From CAVQBC01 sp963848415 (GTDB lineage Bacteria; Actinomycetota; Thermoleophilia; Solirubrobacterales; Solirubrobacteraceae): a DNA stretch of 64,000 nucleotides. This document shows positions 43,010-52,727 of this stretch, one piece after another; positions within the stretch are counted from its first letter, which is position 1, and each line of letters opens with the position of its first letter. Under the pieces are notes generated by a model, which had not been told where the DNA came from, made no database searches, and worked only from the letters and a program-made list of their open reading frames with translations. The translations under genes were made by a program, and so were the position numbers. The DNA lies in the NCBI GenBank assembly GCA_963848415.1, contig CAWKDN010000001.1:1054001-1118000 (forward strand), given 5' to 3'.

Positions 43010-44989
43010 ATGAACGTCGTGCTCAGCCTCCTGCTGCTGATCCTCTTCGTGGTCACGGTGGGCAAGCTCGCGGGGCGCCTGCTCGGCATCCGCCTGGGAA
43101 ACGTGCGCGGCGCGATCGTCGGGCTCGTCGGCTGGCTCGCCGGCTTGCTCGCCGCGATCTACATCCTCGGCGAGGCGGTGAGCGGCGGCTGGCGGCGGAT
43201 CGAGGTCGAGACTCCCGGCGAGGTCATCGCGATGATCGCGATCGTGCTCGGGTTCGGCGTGCTGGCGGCGATGCCGGTCGCGATCGCGATCGACCTGATC
43301 ACCCGGACGGGTCGGGCGCGTGTCCCGCGCCGGCGCCGGCGCCAGGTGTTGCACCCGATCCGCGCCGGGCGGGCGGCGTACGCGCCGTACGGGCGGCTGC
43401 GGGAGCTGGTCGCCAACGCGCGCAAGGAGAACGTGCTGCACTTCCGCTACGCGTCGCGGTCGGCGCTCGAGTCGCCCGACCTGCCGCGTCGCCTGCGCGC
43501 GGTGCTCGAGGACTCGGGCGGGATGCTGGTCAAGCTCGGCCAGATCGCCTCGACACGGACCGACGTGCTGCCGGCGGCGACCACGGACGAGCTCTCGAAG
43601 CTGCGCGCCGACGTCCGCCAGGTGCCCGAGGAGGAGGTTCGGGCGGTGCTCGAGGCCGAGCTCGGCGAGCCGGTCGAGGCGGCCTTCGCGTCCTTCGAGT
43701 TCGAGCCGCTCGCCGCCGCGTCGATCGGGCAGACCCACCGCGCGGTGATGATCGACGGGACGGGGGTCGTGGTGAAGGTCCAACGGCCCGGGATCGACGA
43801 GGTCGTCGCGCGCGACGCCGCCGTGCTGCGGCTCGCCACGAGCCAGCTCGAGCGGCGGGTCGAAGCCGCGCGCGCCATCCGGCTGAGCGACTTCGGCGAG
43901 GAGCTGATCGCGGGGCTCGAGCAGGAGCTCGACTACCTGCGCGAGGGCGTGGTCGGCACGCGGCTGCGCGAGAACCGCGCGGACGACGCCGGCATCGCGG
44001 TGCCGCGGGTCCACGCCGGCCTGTCGACCGGTCGCGTGCTGGTCATGGAGGAGGCGGTCGCCCGGCCGATCGACGACCCCGCTGTGCTCGAGGCATCCCC
44101 GGTCGCGCCGGCGGAGCTCGCGCGCCGGCTGCTCACCTCGTTCCTCGGTCAGGTGCTCGACGACGGGCTCTTCCACGCCGATCCACACCCCGGCAACCTG
44201 CTGCTCGACGCCGAGGGCACGATCTGGCTGCTCGACTTCGGCTCGGTCGGGCGGCTCGACGCCCGCGCGCTCGACGGGTTGCGCGGGATCGCGCTCGGTG
44301 TCGCGACGAGCGAGCCAGGCCTGCTGGCGCGAGCCGCGCGGACGCTCGCCGGCGAAGACGGCTTCGTCGACCTGCGCGCGCTCGAGACCGACATGAGCGT
44401 GCAGCTCGGTGCGCTCGACGAGCCCGGCGGGCTCGACCCGCGTGTGATCCTCGAGGTGCTCGCGGTCATGCAGCGCCACGGCATGCGCCCCCCGTCGTCC
44501 ATCACGCTGCTGGCGCGCGCGCTGCTCACGCTCGAGGGCACGCTGCGCGGGATCGACCCCAGCATCAGCCTCGTCAAGACGAGCCGGCAGGTCGTCATGA
44601 CCGACCACCAGGACGCCTTCGGCACGCCGCAGGAGGTCCTCGAGCGTGAGGCGCTGCGCGCGCTTCCGGCGCTGCGGACGCTGCCCGAGCACGCCGAGAC
44701 GCTCGCCAACCAGCTGCGCTCCGGGCGACTCACGGTCCGTACCGAGCGTTTCGCCGGCGCCGACCGCGATGCGGTCGACACCTGGGTCGACCGGCTGGTG
44801 ATCGCGCTCGTCGCCGGCATGAGCGTGATCGGCTCGGCGGTCGTGCTCTTCGCCGCGGCGATGACCGACGGCACCGACATCCGCACGGCGCTGTGGATCC
44901 TCGGCTTCGCCGGGCTCACCTTCTCGACCACGCTCGCGATGCGCGGCGTCGCCCGCGCGCTGCGGCGCAACCTCGGGCGGATCGACTAG
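43010..44989 (+). CDS. ABC1/UbiB-family atypical kinase (membrane-anchored)
   Basis: 659 residues. Three N-terminal helices (residues 3-90) and two C-terminal helices (600-655) flank the ABC1 domain (about 165-520): KxGQ motif in LVKLGQIAS, AAASIGQTHRA, the lysine in VVVKVQRPG, EQELDYLREG, DPHPGN and DFGSVGR. UbiB/Coq8-like proteins are ATPases or kinases that support isoprenoid quinone and lipid metabolism at membranes. Menaquinone is the likely quinone in actinobacteria. A second, shorter ABC1 gene is at 55796. The gene is followed by the binding protein 16 bp on. Confidence 0.88.
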   Translation: MNVVLSLLLLILFVVTVGKLAGRLLGIRLGNVRGAIVGLVGWLAGLLAAIYILGEAVSGGWRRIEVETPGEVIAMIAIVLGFGVLAAMPVAIAIDLITRTGRARVPRRRRRQVLHPIRAGRAAYAPYGRLRELVANARKENVLHFRYASRSALESPDLPRRLRAVLEDSGGMLVKLGQIASTRTDVLPAATTDELSKLRADVRQVPEEEVRAVLEAELGEPVEAAFASFEFEPLAAASIGQTHRAVMIDGTGVVVKVQRPGIDEVVARDAAVLRLATSQLERRVEAARAIRLSDFGEELIAGLEQELDYLREGVVGTRLRENRADDAGIAVPRVHAGLSTGRVLVMEEAVARPIDDPAVLEASPVAPAELARRLLTSFLGQVLDDGLFHADPHPGNLLLDAEGTIWLLDFGSVGRLDARALDGLRGIALGVATSEPGLLARAARTLAGEDGFVDLRALETDMSVQLGALDEPGGLDPRVILEVLAVMQRHGMRPPSSITLLARALLTLEGTLRGIDPSISLVKTSRQVVMTDHQDAFGTPQEVLEREALRALPALRTLPEHAETLANQLRSGRLTVRTERFAGADRDAVDTWVDRLVIALVAGMSVIGSAVVLFAAAMTDGTDIRTALWILGFAGLTFSTTLAMRGVARALRRNLGRID

Positions 44990-45005
44990 CGGGAGACGCC
45001 AACGC

Positions 45006-46106
45006 ATGGGTGCGCAATCAGGAGCGCCGCGGAGCGGACCATCCATCCTGATCGGCGCTCTCGTTCCTCTGAGTCCGCCTGGCTGGGTCGAGGCAGGCCG
45101 ACATCTTCTGGCCGGCCTCGGGCTGGCCGTTCGCGGGGTCAACGACGCCGGCGGGATCGCCGGAAGACCACTCGAGCTGGTGGTCCGGGACACCGCGGCT
45201 GATCCACAGAGGGCCACGGCGGCCGTAGATGAACTGGCTCGCCTGGGCGTGGCCGCCGTGGCGGGGGAGTACCACAGCGTCGTCGCTCGCGCCGCCGCCA
45301 TCAGGGCCGACGCTCTCGGCCTGGCCTTCCTCTGCTCGTCAGCGGTGCTCGACACGCTCACCGAGCAGCCGACGGACTGGGTCGCGCGCCTCGCCCCGGC
45401 GCAGTCCCACGGCTGGCGGATCTACGCGGACTTCCTCCTCGGCGCGGGCCGCAGCCGAATCGCCGTAGCAACCGAGCCGAGTGTCTACTGGGCCTCCGGG
45501 GCCCGCATCCTGCGGGACTCCCTCGCTGCACGCGGCGGCACCGTCATCGAGCTCGACACGCGCGCGCTCGCCCCCACGGCCGTGGGCGAAACGCTCGTCG
45601 AGAGTCGCGCGACAGCCCTGCTTCTCCTGGTCGGCCACCCGGAGCCGGCCGTGTCGATCGTCAAGGCTGTCCGCCGCGACCAGCGCCTCGTCGAGATCAT
45701 GATCGGTGCTCCGGCCGGGCAACCGGAGTTCGCCGAATGGGCGACGTTGCTCGGCGGCGACGGCGCCGCGATCCCGTTCTTGCGCTACCTGCCCGAGCGC
45801 CTCAGCCCCCTCGGTGCACGAGTCGAGACGGCGCTGCGCGAGCGGCTGGCCGAAGCGCCCTCCTTCGTCGCCTTCGAGGGCTACGACACGGTCGCCGTCC
45901 TCGCCGACGTGCTGCGCTCCCACGGCGCGGACCGGGCGCGCGTCGCCGAAGCCTGGCCGCGCGTTGCCGTCGACGGCACCCGCGGGCAGATCCAGTTCTC
46001 CCGCACGTCAGGCAGCAACGTCTGGCAATGGGCCTGGCCGCCGATCCAGGTCGTCGATCGAGATCCGGCGGAACCCGAACGCTTCCGGGTCCTTCACGCC
46101 CGCTGA
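45006..46106 (+). CDS. Leu/Ile/Val-binding-type receptor protein, orphan
   Basis: 366 residues of the type I periplasmic-binding fold used by branched-chain amino acid receptors: ILIGALVPLSPPGWVEAGRH, AVRGVNDAGGIAGRPLELVV, and a second lobe with AFEGYDTVAVLADVLR. No signal peptide or lipobox is seen, so it may act in the cytosol or its N-terminus is misplaced. There are no permease or ATPase genes nearby. Related sequences also serve as ligand-binding parts of regulators (AmiC type). GGGAG lies 9 nt before ATG 45006. Confidence 0.8.
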   Translation: MGAQSGAPRSGPSILIGALVPLSPPGWVEAGRHLLAGLGLAVRGVNDAGGIAGRPLELVVRDTAADPQRATAAVDELARLGVAAVAGEYHSVVARAAAIRADALGLAFLCSSAVLDTLTEQPTDWVARLAPAQSHGWRIYADFLLGAGRSRIAVATEPSVYWASGARILRDSLAARGGTVIELDTRALAPTAVGETLVESRATALLLLVGHPEPAVSIVKAVRRDQRLVEIMIGAPAGQPEFAEWATLLGGDGAAIPFLRYLPERLSPLGARVETALRERLAEAPSFVAFEGYDTVAVLADVLRSHGADRARVAEAWPRVAVDGTRGQIQFSRTSGSNVWQWAWPPIQVVDRDPAEPERFRVLHAR

Positions 46107-46267
46107 GAGAGCACCCCGTCAACGCCGCTTCGGAGCCCGGCAGCGGAAGCGGAGCCAAGGCTCGCGCTCGCCGGCGCAGGCTGAGCGAGACTGCTCTCGT
46201 TCGCGAGGTGTGGGACGGTCCCGACAGGTCGAGCCGAGAGAACGAAAGCGCAACAGGAGCGGGTCTG

Positions 46268-46541
46268 ATGGAGCCCCAGGCCAAGCAGGTTCTCGTCGTG
46301 GCGAGCAGCCCGCACGCCGGTGACCGGCTTGGTCGACGGCCCGGACCCGTTCGAGTCGGTTCAGAACGCTGTTCGGGACGGAAGCTTCGACGAGATCATC
46401 GTGTCGACCTTGCCGAAGCGCGTGTCGAAGTGGCTCCGGCGGGACCTCGTCGCCCGCGTCGAGAGGCTGGGCGTTCCGGTGACGCCGGTCGTTCCCAAGA
46501 TCGTGCGGGACCCGACTGTCGGCATTGGGTTCCCCGGCTGA
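46268..46541 (+). pseudogene. Stress-protein-like (UspA-related) gene with internal deletion and frameshift
   Basis: ATG 46268 (AGGAG 8 nt upstream) begins MEPQAKQVLVVASSPHAGD, a normal first strand of a UspA-like fold. From 46320, one frame over, the C-terminus appears: GPDPFESVQNAVRDGSFDEI, IVSTLPKRVSKWLRRDL and ERLGVPVT. Family members, as I recall, have about 60-70 residues between these parts. It therefore looks collapsed by a deletion that also broke the frame. The same family is common in actinobacteria, where its role is unknown. Confidence 0.6.
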
Positions 46542-46686
46542 GCCTGTTTCGACTGGACGTCTGCCGATCGTCGAAGAGATCGTCGCCGTCACGCGTCAAG
46601 CCGACGACATCGGTGACATGACGCTCCCGACGCTGCACGTGTGCCCGAGGCCGCGTCACTCGGAGGCGTTCGTCAACGCCGCCCCT

Positions 46687-46777
46687 CGGGCGGGTGGCAG
46701 GCAAGGGCGCTGCGGGCCGGCGAGCTTCGCGCCAGCGAAGTCGCCGGCGGGTTCCATTGCCTGACAGGACCCGCCCG
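46687..46777. other. 91-nt multi-stem hairpin downstream of metF
   Basis: Outer arms: CGGGCGGGT (46687-46695) with ACCCGCCCG (46769-46777), then CAGGCAA (46698-46704) with TTGCCTG (46757-46763). Inner arms: GCCGGCGA (46716-46723) with TCGCCGGC (46741-46748), then TTCGC (46726-46730) with GCGAA (46735-46739) around GCCA. All four stems stack in order, giving a nearly unbroken rod. It lies 34 bp downstream of the metF stop, in a 269-bp gap. It could end transcription from both sides or be a structured RNA. Confidence 0.6.
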
Positions 46778-46810
46778 CCACGGCAGCGGTCCTTCAGCCG
46801 TTCAACACCG

Positions 46811-47713
46811 TCAGGCCGCGACCGCCGACGGCCACGGAGCCATCGCACGCAACGCGCTGAGGATCGCCCGCGTCGAGGGCGACTTGTTCAGCGTGTAGAA
46901 GTGGATGCCCGGCGCGCCGTTGGCCAGCAGGTCGGCGCACTGCAGCGTGGCGTAGGCCACGCCGAAGTCGGTCACCGCCGCCGGGTCCCACGCACGTGCC
47001 TCGAGCTCGCGGCGCAGGCGCTCGGGGATCGTCGCGCCGCACATGCTGGTGAAGCGCTGGAGCTGCTGGACGTTCGTGATGGGCATGATCCCCGGGATGA
47101 TCGGCACGTCGATGCCGCTCTCGCGGGCACGGGCCACGAAGTCGTAGTAGTGGGCGTTGTCGAAGAAGAGCTGGGTGACGAGGAAGCGCGCGCCGGCGTC
47201 GACCTTCGCCCGCGTGTAGCGCAGGTCTGAGTCCGGGCTCTCGGCGTCGACGTGGGTCTCCGGGAAGCAGGCCGCGCCGATGCAGAAGCCGTAGTGCTCG
47301 CGGATCAGCTCGATCAGCTCCTGCGAGTAGCGCAGCCCGCCCTCGGCCTGCTCCCAGCGCTCCTGGCCGGCCGGCGGGTCGCCCCGCAGTGCCAGCACGT
47401 TCTCCACGCCGGCGTCGCGCATGAGGTCCAGCGCGGAGCGCAGCTCGTCCACCGACGCTCCGACCGTGGTGAAGTGCGCCATCGCCTCGAGGCCGTACTG
47501 GCGCTTGATGTGGGCGACGATCTCGGTCGTCTTGTGCTTCTGCTCCGTGCTCCCGCCCGCGCCGTAGGTCACCGAGACGAACGTCGGCTGCATCCGCGAG
47601 AGCTCCGAGAGCGCCGCGCCGAGGTTGCGCTCGCCCTCGCTCGTCTTGGGCGGGAAGAACTCGAAGGAGAAGGAGGGGCCGGAGTCGGCCGCGATCCGCT
47701 CGTCGATCCGCAT
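46811..47713 (-). CDS. metF: Methylenetetrahydrofolate reductase
   Basis: 300 residues, the usual length of the bacterial catalytic form. The FAD barrel motifs SFEFFPPK (residues 15-22), VSVTYGAGGS and LALRGDPP are present, and the C-terminal ITNVQQLQRFTSMCGATIP helix matches the family. It reduces 5,10-methylene-THF to 5-methyl-THF for methionine synthesis. Start ATG 47713 with a plausible AGACTTCC leader. Single gene, followed by the long hairpin. Confidence 0.94.
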   Translation of the reverse strand: MRIDERIAADSGPSFSFEFFPPKTSEGERNLGAALSELSRMQPTFVSVTYGAGGSTEQKHKTTEIVAHIKRQYGLEAMAHFTTVGASVDELRSALDLMRDAGVENVLALRGDPPAGQERWEQAEGGLRYSQELIELIREHYGFCIGAACFPETHVDAESPDSDLRYTRAKVDAGARFLVTQLFFDNAHYYDFVARARESGIDVPIIPGIMPITNVQQLQRFTSMCGATIPERLRRELEARAWDPAAVTDFGVAYATLQCADLLANGAPGIHFYTLNKSPSTRAILSALRAMAPWPSAVAA

Positions 47714-47771
47714 GCGGGAAGTCTAGGCGGAGCCGGAGCGCTCGCCCGGGCGAGTGCCTGCGGGCTCTGAG

Positions 47772-48764
47772 TCAGCAGAGCTGCCAGCGCTCGGGCTCGC
47801 CGGCGCGCCGCGTTTCGCCCGCCACCTCGAGGTGCCGCAGCCAGCACAGTGTCTTGGTCATCAACCACGTCGCCTTCTCGTCGGCGAACAGCTCGCCGTA
47901 GATCCGCGGCGCGAGCTCGTAGGCCGTCAGCGGGCCCGACGCGAGCGCGCTGCGGACGGCGTGCAGGCGCCGGCGCACCAGCGCCCGGTTGGCCGCGATG
48001 TGCCCAACGACGTCGGTGAACGGCCGGCCGTGGCCGCTCAGCGCGAGCCGGGCGTCGAGCCGCTCGACGCGGTCCAGCGAGGAGAGGAACTCGCCGACCG
48101 GGTCGGGCGTCCAGCCGTAGTCGAAGTACAGCGACACGCGCCCGAGCAGGTGGTCGCCGGAGAGCAACACGCGGCGCTCGGGCAGGTGCAGGCAGACGTG
48201 CGAGGGCGCGTGGCCGGGCGTCTCGATCGCCGTCCACTCGCCGAGGTCGCTGGCCACCGTCACGCCGTCGACGAGGTCGCGGGCGGGCCCCAGCGGGCCG
48301 GCGCTGTCGGATTCGGCGGCGGCGCGCCGCTGCGCCCAGGCCGCGAGCGGCGCCTCGGGCACGCCGCTCTGGCGGGCGATCTCCACCCGCCGGGCCAGCG
48401 CCTGTTCCGGGTCCGCCGCGCCCGCGGTGAAGTGGGCGTGGTCCGGGTGGATCCACAGCTCCGCGCCCGTGCGCTCGCAGATCAGCGGCGCGAGCCCGCA
48501 GTGGTCGACGTGGGCGTGCGTGCAGACCACCAGGCGGACGTCGGCCAGCGCGAATCCGGCCTGGTCGAGCGCCCGCTCGAACTGGGCGAGCGCCGAGGAG
48601 TCGAAGAAGCCGGTGTCGACCAGCACCACGCCGTCGCCGCTCGCCAGCGCCCACGCGTTGCAGTGCGGGATCCCGGGCCAGGGCAGCGGGAGCCGCAGCC
48701 GCCACAACCCGGGCAGCACCCGCTCGCCGCGGCCCAGCTCGCGTCTGCGCGCCGTTGCGCCCAC
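47772..48764 (-). CDS. Metallo-beta-lactamase-fold hydrolase
   Basis: 330 residues from GTG 48764 (TTG 48806 in frame upstream). The metal site is CTHAHVDHCG (HxHxDH), with ETPGHAPSHV (His), LSGDHLLG (Asp) and SGHGRPF (last His). A C-terminal winged-helix-like extension (LTAYELAPRIYGELFADEKA) places it with LACTB2/YflN-like proteins. These include hydrolases acting on thioesters, lactones or RNA; the substrate is unknown. It is divergent from the small gene at 48857. Confidence 0.82.
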   Translation of the reverse strand: MGATARRRELGRGERVLPGLWRLRLPLPWPGIPHCNAWALASGDGVVLVDTGFFDSSALAQFERALDQAGFALADVRLVVCTHAHVDHCGLAPLICERTGAELWIHPDHAHFTAGAADPEQALARRVEIARQSGVPEAPLAAWAQRRAAAESDSAGPLGPARDLVDGVTVASDLGEWTAIETPGHAPSHVCLHLPERRVLLSGDHLLGRVSLYFDYGWTPDPVGEFLSSLDRVERLDARLALSGHGRPFTDVVGHIAANRALVRRRLHAVRSALASGPLTAYELAPRIYGELFADEKATWLMTKTLCWLRHLEVAGETRRAGEPERWQLC

Positions 48765-48856
48765 GGCGCGGACGATAGTCTCGGCCCCGATGCCGGGCCG
48801 CGCCAAGCCGATCGCCGGCGCGTCCGCGACGCGCGCCGCCCAGGACCGCGCGCCAC

Positions 48857-49212
48857 ATGGGTAGGCGCGGCCGGCGACGCGGCGCCGAGCGCCTCGCCGC
48901 GCCCGAGTCGAGCTACGCCGACGCCGAGGGCAACCTGCTGGTCCTGCGCGGCGCGCTGACCCCGGCGACGCGGCGCGAGTACGCCGCCGTCGCCGCGGGC
49001 TCGCCGCTGTCGGCGGAGGACGCCTGGCAGCGAGCGGCGGAGTTCCTCTTCGAGCGCCTGGCCGTGCGGTGGGAGATCGCCGGGACCGAGCCGCTGGTCG
49101 CCCAGCGCGAGCTGCTGGGGCGCTACCGGCTCGCCTCGCCGCCCGAGCGCCGCTGGATCCGCGACGTCCTGCGAGAGCATGTGGCCGAGCACTTCCCGGA
49201 GCTTCAGGCGCC

Positions 49213-49216
<4 letters not shown>
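48857..49216 (+). CDS. Hypothetical protein (119 aa)
   Basis: 119 residues, helical and soluble: SSYADAEGNLLVLRGALTPA, SAEDAWQRAAEFLFERLAVR, then RRWIRDVLREHVAEHFPELQ. No family is recognised. Its TGA overlaps the GTG of the M29 peptidase by four bases (GTGA, 49213-49216), so the two are translationally coupled. Basic start region MGRRGRRRGAERL suggests possible nucleic acid or membrane contact, but that is speculation. Confidence 0.6.
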
Positions 49217-50294
<1,078 letters not shown>

Positions 50295-50298
<4 letters not shown>

Positions 50299-51107
50299 CG
50301 CGACCAGCGGCGCAGCGTGGCGTACGGGTCGAGCGCCTGGCCGCCCGTGAAGCGCCCGGGCGCCGTCCACAGCTCGAAGTGCAGGTGGCAGCCCTGGGCG
50401 TTGCCGGTCTGGCCGACCGCGCCGATCCGCCGGCCGGCGGCGACGGCGTCGCCCGCGGTCACCGTGGCGGGCTCGAGCAGGTGCAGGTAGGCCTGCTGGC
50501 CGCCGTCCTCGGACTCGATCACGGCGTAGTTGCCCTCGGCGCCGCCCGTCTCTGCCTCGACGACCTTGCCGCCGCGCGCGGCGCGCACGGCCGTGCCGCA
50601 GTCGGCGAAGAGGTCCTGCCCGTCGTGTCCGCGGCCGCCGCCGAAGCGGTTGATCTCGGTTCCCCAGTCGACCGTGCCCGCGATCGGGAACGCGGCCGGC
50701 GGCGCGGGCGGGGGGGCGACGCGCACGCGGTCGCTCGGCGCCGAGACGCCGGTCTGCTCGCTGAGCACCCGCACCGGCCCGCTGCGCGCCTGCGCCGGGA
50801 CCCGGACCAGCGCGCGATGCCGGCTGGCCTCGCGGACGGTCACCGGGTGGTCGTCCGCAGCGCCCGCGCGGCCGAGGAAGAGGGCGGTCTCGACCGTCTC
50901 GAGCCCCTCGCCGCGCACGGAGACGAGCGTCCCGCGCGGACAGGCCTTGCGGTCCTCGTCGCAGCGCACCTCGGCGATCCGCGGGGCGGCGGGCGCGACG
51001 GTGCCGCCGACGTCCGCGAGCCGGGGCGGAGCCGTCGCAGCCGGCGCGGCGAGGGCGACCAGCGGCACGGCGAGGGCCAGCAGGCGCGGCGACCGGTTGT
51101 GGAGCAC
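50295..51107 (-). CDS. Secreted M23-family peptidoglycan endopeptidase with IPT/TIG-like domain
   Basis: 270 residues from GTG 51107, with AGGGGG just upstream. Residues 1-26 are a signal peptide (LLALAVPLVALAAPAATA). An IPT/TIG-like beta domain covers about 40-130 (RGTLVSVRGEGLETVETALF), and the M23 LytM domain 145-265 has GRGHDGQDLF (first His and Asp ligand) and the HLHFELW motif. It cleaves peptidoglycan cross-links outside the membrane. The leader contains a c-di-AMP riboswitch, which is known to control wall hydrolases in actinobacteria. Confidence 0.88.
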
Positions 51108-51118
51108 TGTCCCCCTCG

Positions 51119-51252
51119 AAGCTCGTGCCTACGGGTGCGCGGACTCGCGCGGTGACCGCCGCGCTACGGCACGCACTGGTGCCGATTCGCCCCCGAATCC
51201 TTGGGTCCCCCGCTCCGCGCGCCCTGAGGCGGCGCGGACTCGGCCTTCTGCG
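51119..51252 (-). ncRNA. c-di-AMP riboswitch (ydaO/yuaA class) upstream of the M23 peptidase
   Basis: Reading the minus strand, the leader contains GCGGGGGACCCA (51202-51213) and GGGGCGAATC (51184-51193), both exact matches to the B. subtilis ydaO aptamer as I recall it. It has GCCGAGTCCG before them and GTAG, then CCGTAGGC after them. The order, spacing and a connecting stem (GGCACC/GCGTGCC region) fit RF00379. Binding of c-di-AMP turns the downstream gene off in known cases. It ends about 12 bases before the GTG start of the M23 gene, leaving room for the AGGGGG ribosome site. Confidence 0.8.
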
Positions 51253-51261
51253 AAGCGGGGC

Positions 51262-51267
51262 AATATA
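51262..51267 (-). promoter_or_regulatory. -10 box for the riboswitch/M23 transcript
   Basis: TATATT on the minus strand, the only AT-rich hexamer in the intergenic region, lies about 10 bases upstream of the riboswitch start. A -35 box is not clear. The + strand pyruvate kinase gene (51312) may use its own signals overlapping this region. Confidence 0.45.
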
Positions 51268-51311
51268 GCGACGGCGCGCGAGGCGCCGCCGCGCACCGCT
51301 AGGTTCCCGGC

Positions 51312-52727
51312 ATGCGCCGCACGAAGATCGTCGCCACGATCGGCCCCGCCTCCCGCGACCCGGAGGTGCTCGTGCGGATGGTCGAGGCCGGCATGGACGT
51401 CGCGCGGCTGAACTTCTCGCACGGGACCGCCGAAGAGCATCACGAGGTGGCCCAGCGCGTCCGGCAGGCCGCGGGCCGCGCCGGGCGCCAGGTGGCGGTG
51501 CTGCAGGACCTGCCCGGCCCGAAGCTGCGCATCGGCCGCCTGCGCGACGACGTCGCGGAGCTCGGCGTGGGCGACAAGCTCACATTCGTCTGCGGCAACG
51601 GCACCGCCTCGGAGCTCGGGGACGCCGACCGGATGTACATCGCCTGGGACGGCCTCGCCGACTCGGTCGGCCCCGGCGAGATCATGTACCTCTCCGACGG
51701 CGCGGTGCGCCTGAAGGTCGAGGCCACTCGCACGGGCGAGGGCGAGATCGACACGGTGGTCGACATCGGCGGCACCGTCGCCTCGCGCCAGGGTCTGAAC
51801 ATCCCGGGCGAGACGACCTCGCTTCCCTCGGTGCCCGAGGAGGACCTCGAGCACCTGCGGACCGGCGAGAAGATCGGCGTCGACTTGGTGGCGGTCTCCT
51901 TCGTGCGCCGCGCCGAGGACATCACCTACCTGCGCGGCCACACCCGCTTGCCGCTGATCGCGAAGATGGAGAAGCCCCAGGCGGTCGAGAACGCGGAGGA
52001 GATCCTGCGCGCCGCCGACTGCGTGATGGTCGCGCGCGGGGACCTCGGCATCGAGCTGCGCATCGAGGAGGTCCCGATCGTCCAGAAGCAGATCATCGCC
52101 CTCGCGGGCAAGCTCGCCCGCCCGTCGATCACCGCCACCCAGATGCTCGACTCGATGGTCATCTCCGCCCGCCCGACGCGCGCCGAGGTCACCGACGTGG
52201 CCAACGCGATCCTCGACGGCACCGACGCCGTGATGCTCTCCCAGGAGAGCGCGGTCGGCCAGCACCCGGTCGGCGCGGTGGCGATGATGGCCGCGATCGC
52301 CGAGCGCACGGAGGCCATCGCGCCCTACGCCGAGTGGAACGAGCACCGCGTGCTCCGCGACCGCCGCGATCCGGCCTACACGCTCGCCTACACCGCCTGC
52401 CGCGCGGCCTCCGAGCTCGGCCTGGCGGCGCTCGTGGCACCGACGCTGACCGGCCGCTCGGCCCGGCTGATCTCCGCGCACCGCCCGACCGTGCCGATCT
52501 ACGCGCTCTCGCCCGGCAAGGAGACCGTCCGCCGGTGCGGGCTGATGTGGGGCGTGACGGCGGCCTCGCTGCCGCGCTACGAGGTCACCGAGGAGCTCAT
52601 CACGGCCTCCGTGGCGCGCGTGCGCGAGCTCGGCTGGGTCAAGCGCGGCGAGCGGGTCGGGATCACCGCCGGGCTGCCCTCGGGCAAGCCGGGCACGACC
52701 TCGCTGTTGCAGATCCAAGAGGCCTAG
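51312..52727 (+). CDS. pyk: Pyruvate kinase
   Basis: 471 residues. Motifs include RTKIVATIGPAS at the start, ARLNFSHG, QDLPGPKLRIG, the active-site IAKMEKPQAVEN (Lys, Glu), ARGDLGIEL, TATQMLDSM and the B-domain insert. The C-terminal allosteric domain is present (LTGRSARLISAHRPTVPIYA). It converts PEP and ADP to pyruvate and ATP, the last step of glycolysis. LSQESAVGQHPVG differs from the usual SGETAxGxYP, a change of Gly to Gln. The TAG stop shares two bases with palindromic element copy C. Confidence 0.95.
   Translation: MRRTKIVATIGPASRDPEVLVRMVEAGMDVARLNFSHGTAEEHHEVAQRVRQAAGRAGRQVAVLQDLPGPKLRIGRLRDDVAELGVGDKLTFVCGNGTASELGDADRMYIAWDGLADSVGPGEIMYLSDGAVRLKVEATRTGEGEIDTVVDIGGTVASRQGLNIPGETTSLPSVPEEDLEHLRTGEKIGVDLVAVSFVRRAEDITYLRGHTRLPLIAKMEKPQAVENAEEILRAADCVMVARGDLGIELRIEEVPIVQKQIIALAGKLARPSITATQMLDSMVISARPTRAEVTDVANAILDGTDAVMLSQESAVGQHPVGAVAMMAAIAERTEAIAPYAEWNEHRVLRDRRDPAYTLAYTACRAASELGLAALVAPTLTGRSARLISAHRPTVPIYALSPGKETVRRCGLMWGVTAASLPRYEVTEELITASVARVRELGWVKRGERVGITAGLPSGKPGTTSLLQIQEA

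Noticed and set aside
46353..46372. tRNA-like GTTCGAGTC
   Set aside because: No cloverleaf arms can be formed around it; it is inside the stress-protein-like coding sequence. No tRNA or rRNA was found anywhere in the window.
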